NCBI GenBank assembly: GCA_027353395.1
Contig: DAIEHU010000003.1
Coordinates: 1-26,290, forward strand
Direction: 5' to 3'
Source of the DNA: Desulfobacteraceae bacterium
Lineage (GTDB): Bacteria > Desulfobacterota > Desulfobacteria > Desulfobacterales > Desulfosalsimonadaceae
DNA: 26,290 nucleotides
The notes beneath the pieces are model-generated. The model was not told where the DNA came from, made no database searches, and was given only the letters and a program-made list of their open reading frames with translations. Below, piece after piece: positions 23,724-26,290 of the stretch (the first letter of the stretch is position 1; each line of letters opens with the position of its first letter). A program made the position numbers and the translations under genes.

Positions 23724-24545
23724 ATGGATATTATTCTTCTGCTGAAAGCCGCCCTCTTCGGCATTGTTGAAGGGGTCACGGAGTGTATTCCGGTTTCCTC
23801 CACCGGGCATCTTATCCTTGTTCAGAACTGGCTTGGATTTACGGGGAGCAAGATTGTAGATGCATTTTTGATATTCATTCAGCTCGGGGCCATTCTGGCG
23901 GTGGTCTGGCTGTACCGGGAAAAGCTGTTTTCCGTTGCATTGACGTGGCACAGGGATAAAACCGCACGGCAGTTGATTTTCAACCTGATACTCGGCACCC
24001 TGCCCGCGGTGGTGATCGGGCTTCCAACGGAAAAATGGATCGAGGCCCATTTTTTCAAGCCCCTTCCGGTGGTTCTGGCCCTGATTGCCGGCGGGGTGGC
24101 GATTCTGATGGTGGAGCGATGGCGCAAAAAGTCCACGGTTGATTCCGTGGACGCTATTTCCCTGCGGACGGCGCTCATGATCGGCATATTCCAGGTGTTG
24201 TCGATTCTGTTTCCGGGAGTGTCCCGCTCCGGCGCGACCATCATGGGCGGCATGGCCGTCGGGTTATCCCGCGTAGCCGCCACGGAATTTTCATTTTTTC
24301 TGGCCATTCCGGCCATGTTCGGCGCATCCATCCTGAAGCTGGCCGGCATCCTTAACATCATCACCATGGCGGATATCCCTTTCTTCTTTGTCGGATTTCT
24401 GGTCTCCTTCATTGTGGCCCTGCTGGTCATCAAGGGGCTCCTGGCGTTTGTGTCGCACAAATCCTTCGCCGTGTTCGCCTGGTACCGGATTGCTTTTGGC
24501 GTGTTTCTGCTTGTCCTTTACCGGATGGGGGCGGCCGGTTTTTAA
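23724..24545 (+). CDS. uppP: Undecaprenyl-diphosphatase
   Basis: Integral membrane phosphatase (BacA family) that recycles undecaprenyl diphosphate to the monophosphate carrier for peptidoglycan and surface polymer synthesis; extra copies give bacitracin tolerance. The 273-residue length equals that of E. coli UppP. Catalytic motifs: EGVTECIPVSSTGH (Glu16, Glu20, Ser26, His29) and PGVSRSG (164-170; Arg168). About eight hydrophobic helices are visible. GGAA lies 6 bases before the ATG. It stands alone between the RdgC-like pair and a gene-poor stretch. It shares isoprenoid chemistry with the distant ispH fusion, but no operon link. Confidence 0.95.
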   Translation: MDIILLLKAALFGIVEGVTECIPVSSTGHLILVQNWLGFTGSKIVDAFLIFIQLGAILAVVWLYREKLFSVALTWHRDKTARQLIFNLILGTLPAVVIGLPTEKWIEAHFFKPLPVVLALIAGGVAILMVERWRKKSTVDSVDAISLRTALMIGIFQVLSILFPGVSRSGATIMGGMAVGLSRVAATEFSFFLAIPAMFGASILKLAGILNIITMADIPFFFVGFLVSFIVALLVIKGLLAFVSHKSFAVFAWYRIAFGVFLLVLYRMGAAGF

Positions 24546-24596
24546 AACAGGCTCCATAAGGCATCAACTTTTACAAATTCGCGCTCCTATCACCAG

Positions 24597-24760
24597 CCCG
24601 GAGTTATGCTGTCAAACGGTTCCGTCAGGCCGGGCAGGGTGGCGGCGGTGGCCGCATCCGCATCCGCGCTTACGGCGACCACGCGGTCGCCGGTAAAAAC
24701 GCCCCGGAGCCAATCCGTTGCGATTGTTGGGGCGGAGACGGGAATGCGTTCTCTATTTTT
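24597..24760 (-). pseudogene. Possible gene remnant in the gene-poor stretch
   Basis: The region 24546-25035 contains no clear gene. On the minus strand one frame stays open for about 60 codons with GC-rich, protein-like composition, including DWLRGVFTGDRVVAVSAD and ending EPFDSITPGW before a TGA at 24597-24599. It has no usable ATG: the upstream part turns abruptly AT-rich. This looks like the 3' end of a decayed or truncated gene. I cannot name the family, and a chance open frame is possible. Confidence 0.25.
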
Positions 24761-24853
24761 CCAGCATGTTGTTTTTTTGTAATTATATCAAAAGATTAAT
24801 TTTGTAGGCAGTTTGATCCGGAAAAGGGTGTAGCGTATTTCTGAATACATTTA

Positions 24854-24981
24854 ATTTCGATTCCAAATCAAAGATGATATCAAGGCGGTGAGGATTGAGG
24901 CGACGGAGGCGTACAGTTAGTACGTTGAGGAGCCGAAGACAAGCCAACGAAGATAGCGCCATGATTTGGGATTGGAATAAG
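24854..24981. repeat. Structured repeat element with imperfect terminal inverted repeats
   Basis: A left end ATTCCAAATCA (24860-24870) matches, inverted, the right end TGATTTGGGATTGGAAT (24962-24978), the right arm carrying a 6-base insert. In the middle CGTAC (24910-24914) and GTACG (24920-24924) form a hairpin with loop AGTTA. The GAGG/GCGACGGAGG and AGCCGAAGACAAGCC blocks around it look like a sequence I have seen repeated in Desulfobacterota and related genomes. It has no open frame and lies between uppP and the hemerythrin gene. It may be a MITE-like or REP-like element or a structured RNA. Only one copy is in the window, so dispersal cannot be shown here. Confidence 0.55.
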
Positions 24982-25035
24982 ATGTCTGGGGCGAGACAGG
25001 CGCGCCATCGGCCGCGCCGGAATGGGCAAGGGGAA

Positions 25036-25527
25036 CTATGCCCTGTCAATTTCCTTCATGTAAAGTTCCAGCAGGGCCTTGCTTTCGGCATTGGCGTTGA
25101 CCATGGGATAAAGGTCTGTCATTTCGCGTTTTGCATGGGATTTTAATGCGTCGATAAACGCTTTGATTTTTTCCAGAAGCGCTGGGGAGAGCTTCTCACT
25201 GGATGATTTCAGGGCTTTCAGGTCGTCAATCAGGTATTGAAGCTGGTGCTCCAGAACGCCGTGCTCTTTTTGAAGGGCCATCACCATTAATGTATTGCCG
25301 TAACTGGATTCGCCCAGGATGGACGCCGGAAAAATAACAATTTCCTCGTACCGGAAATGCGCAAGCAGGTCTTTTTCCAGAAAATTAAAAAAAGTGACCA
25401 GCCCTTTAAAAAATTCCTTGTCCCGATCCTGGTAGCTTTTATTGAATCTGGCGACATAATCAATGATGATCGTATGCTCTTTTGACAGCTTTTCCACCCG
25501 CGTGTTCAGGTTGTAAATTCCATTCAT
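25036..25527 (-). CDS. Hemerythrin-like domain protein
   Basis: A 163-residue four-helix protein of the hemerythrin HHE family with likely di-iron ligands His18 (KEHTIII), His57 and Glu61 (AHFRYEE), His89 (KEHGVLEH), His131 and Glu135 (SHAKREM). Members bind oxygen, sense it, or handle iron or nitric oxide. In an anaerobe oxygen sensing or detoxification is most likely. There is no signal peptide and no attached sensor domain. The Shine-Dalgarno (AGGG) is moderate. A GC-rich hairpin (24999-25018) lies about 17 bases past the stop but lacks a T-run, so it is not called a terminator. Confidence 0.82.
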   Translation of the reverse strand: MNGIYNLNTRVEKLSKEHTIIIDYVARFNKSYQDRDKEFFKGLVTFFNFLEKDLLAHFRYEEIVIFPASILGESSYGNTLMVMALQKEHGVLEHQLQYLIDDLKALKSSSEKLSPALLEKIKAFIDALKSHAKREMTDLYPMVNANAESKALLELYMKEIDRA

Positions 25528-25647
25528 GGCGGCCGCCCTGTTTTTCTAAAAATTTGTAATTGTTTATTATCTCTTCCGTTTCCGGGCTATTGAACCGCGG
25601 GGAACACGGAGGTTTCAATGAGATAATCTGTTTTCAGCCGGTATCGT

Positions 25648-26094
25648 CTATTTTCCGGCGGGTTCCCGAGCGGCCAGATCCTGCCCGGTCAGATCTTTTA
25701 TGATATCCAGCAGCGGCGGCTTCAACTGACGCCACTTTGGGCTGATGGCCTTATCCTTGTACCATTCAAAATCCACAGCCACATACTGTTCCGGGATGGT
25801 GTGTTCGCCCCCTACGCCATAAGTGATGACTGGATAATACTCTACCCACAACATGCGGTGGGGGTCAATGGAGAATTCTTCGGTCACTTTGGTGGCGATA
25901 TGGCCGGCGCAACTCCGGACCGTCATTTTGCTGTCCGGAAGATCGGATACGATGATCACAAACGGCCGCAAAAAAGCGATTCCCCTGCCCATTCCTCTGG
26001 ACCGGTCATAAATCCGGAGCCGGCATTTGCCGCTGGCCAGTTGCAGCTCCCCCCCCCATCCATCCCAGGTATAGGTTGCGTCATAAATCGGCAT
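25648..26094 (-). CDS. Conserved-looking hypothetical protein
   Basis: A 148-residue soluble protein that I do not recognise. The composition is rich in Trp, Tyr and Pro with mostly beta character. Striking stretches are VEYYPVITYGVGGEHTIPEQ and VDFEWYKDKAISPKWR, which look constrained, as in a real protein family. There is no signal peptide, membrane helix or Cys cluster; two Cys (24 and 62) are isolated. The ATG is preceded only by a weak GGAT site. A good promoter at 26177-26205 supports expression as a single gene. It is oriented like the hemerythrin gene, 120 bases upstream of it, and could share its transcript. Confidence 0.7.
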   Translation of the reverse strand: MPIYDATYTWDGWGGELQLASGKCRLRIYDRSRGMGRGIAFLRPFVIIVSDLPDSKMTVRSCAGHIATKVTEEFSIDPHRMLWVEYYPVITYGVGGEHTIPEQYVAVDFEWYKDKAISPKWRQLKPPLLDIIKDLTGQDLAAREPAGK

Positions 26095-26176
26095 ATTGGA
26101 TCCTGAATTTTAAAATAAATCGATTGCTCCGCGGCCGGGCGATGGCACGGGCGAAAGGGGTGTACTTGTTTTTTAT

Positions 26177-26205
26177 ACTGTAATGACTTTCCGCGCCGGG
26201 GTCAA
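26177..26205 (-). promoter_or_regulatory. Sigma70-type promoter for the 148-residue protein gene
   Basis: Minus-strand TTGACC (26200-26205), a 17-base spacer and TACAGT (26177-26182) give 5/6 and 4/6 consensus matches. Transcription would begin near 26170, about 76 bases before the ATG. The remaining bases to 26290 show no gene that I can support. Confidence 0.5.
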
Positions 26206-26290
26206 GATGGCATGGAATAAACGTTTTGATAGCCGGGGATTTCTTCTTGTTTTGGTCAGTTGCATGGCATATGAATGCGTGTCGGCATTT

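Noticed and set aside
24999..25018. GC-rich hairpin downstream of the hemerythrin gene as a terminator
   Set aside because: The 6-bp stem is stable, but no T-run follows on the minus strand.

Overview
The window looks like a chromosomal segment from an anaerobic, probably sulfate-reducing member of the Desulfobacterota (Desulfobacteraceae-like). This is inferred from gene content only: a CooT-type nickel protein next to a DUF3842 gene, a two-gene RdgC-like pair, a Cys-rich ferredoxin next to a flavin oxidoreductase and an acyl-CoA ligase, and a PHP-UvrD fusion. It is moderately GC-rich and densely coded. I saw no rRNA, tRNA, CRISPR array or intact insertion sequence.

Left part (1-5788). A partial small conserved gene leaves the window at the left edge. 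A plus-strand run follows: SEC-C methionine aminopeptidase, YacP-like NYN nuclease, DUF3842 protein, CooT-like nickel protein, and an IspH protein fused to a UbiA-like prenyltransferase domain. plsY (minus) converges on this run. A SatD-like protein with a C-terminal helix-turn-helix-like region diverges from plsY.

Centre (5785-18834, all minus strand). A tight three-gene operon encodes a Cys-rich 4Fe-4S protein, a nitronate monooxygenase-like flavoprotein and a long-chain acyl-CoA ligase, and has a good sigma70-type promoter. Before it, in transcription order, are the two subunits of a biotin-dependent acyl-CoA carboxylase, a CBS-pair protein, a PP2C phosphatase, and a Ser/Thr kinase fused to an FGE-sulfatase-type domain. 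This pairs carbon metabolism with a phospho-signalling set. A Kup potassium transporter lies upstream, with a perfect 17-bp palindrome over its likely promoter.

Right part (18990-26290). A large minus-strand protein joins an endonuclease Q-type PHP module to a complete UvrD helicase, most likely one enzyme for repair of deaminated bases. It diverges from a translationally coupled pair that together spans an RdgC-like protein. uppP follows, then a roughly 490-base gene-poor stretch with a possible gene remnant and a repeat with imperfect terminal inverted repeats. The window ends with a hemerythrin-domain protein and an unrecognised 148-residue protein with its own promoter.

Most interesting points: the EndoQ-UvrD and IspH-UbiA fusions, the split RdgC, the structured repeat at 24.86-24.98 kb, the kinase-FGE/PP2C/CBS/carboxylase neighbourhood, and the palindromic operator candidate before kup.
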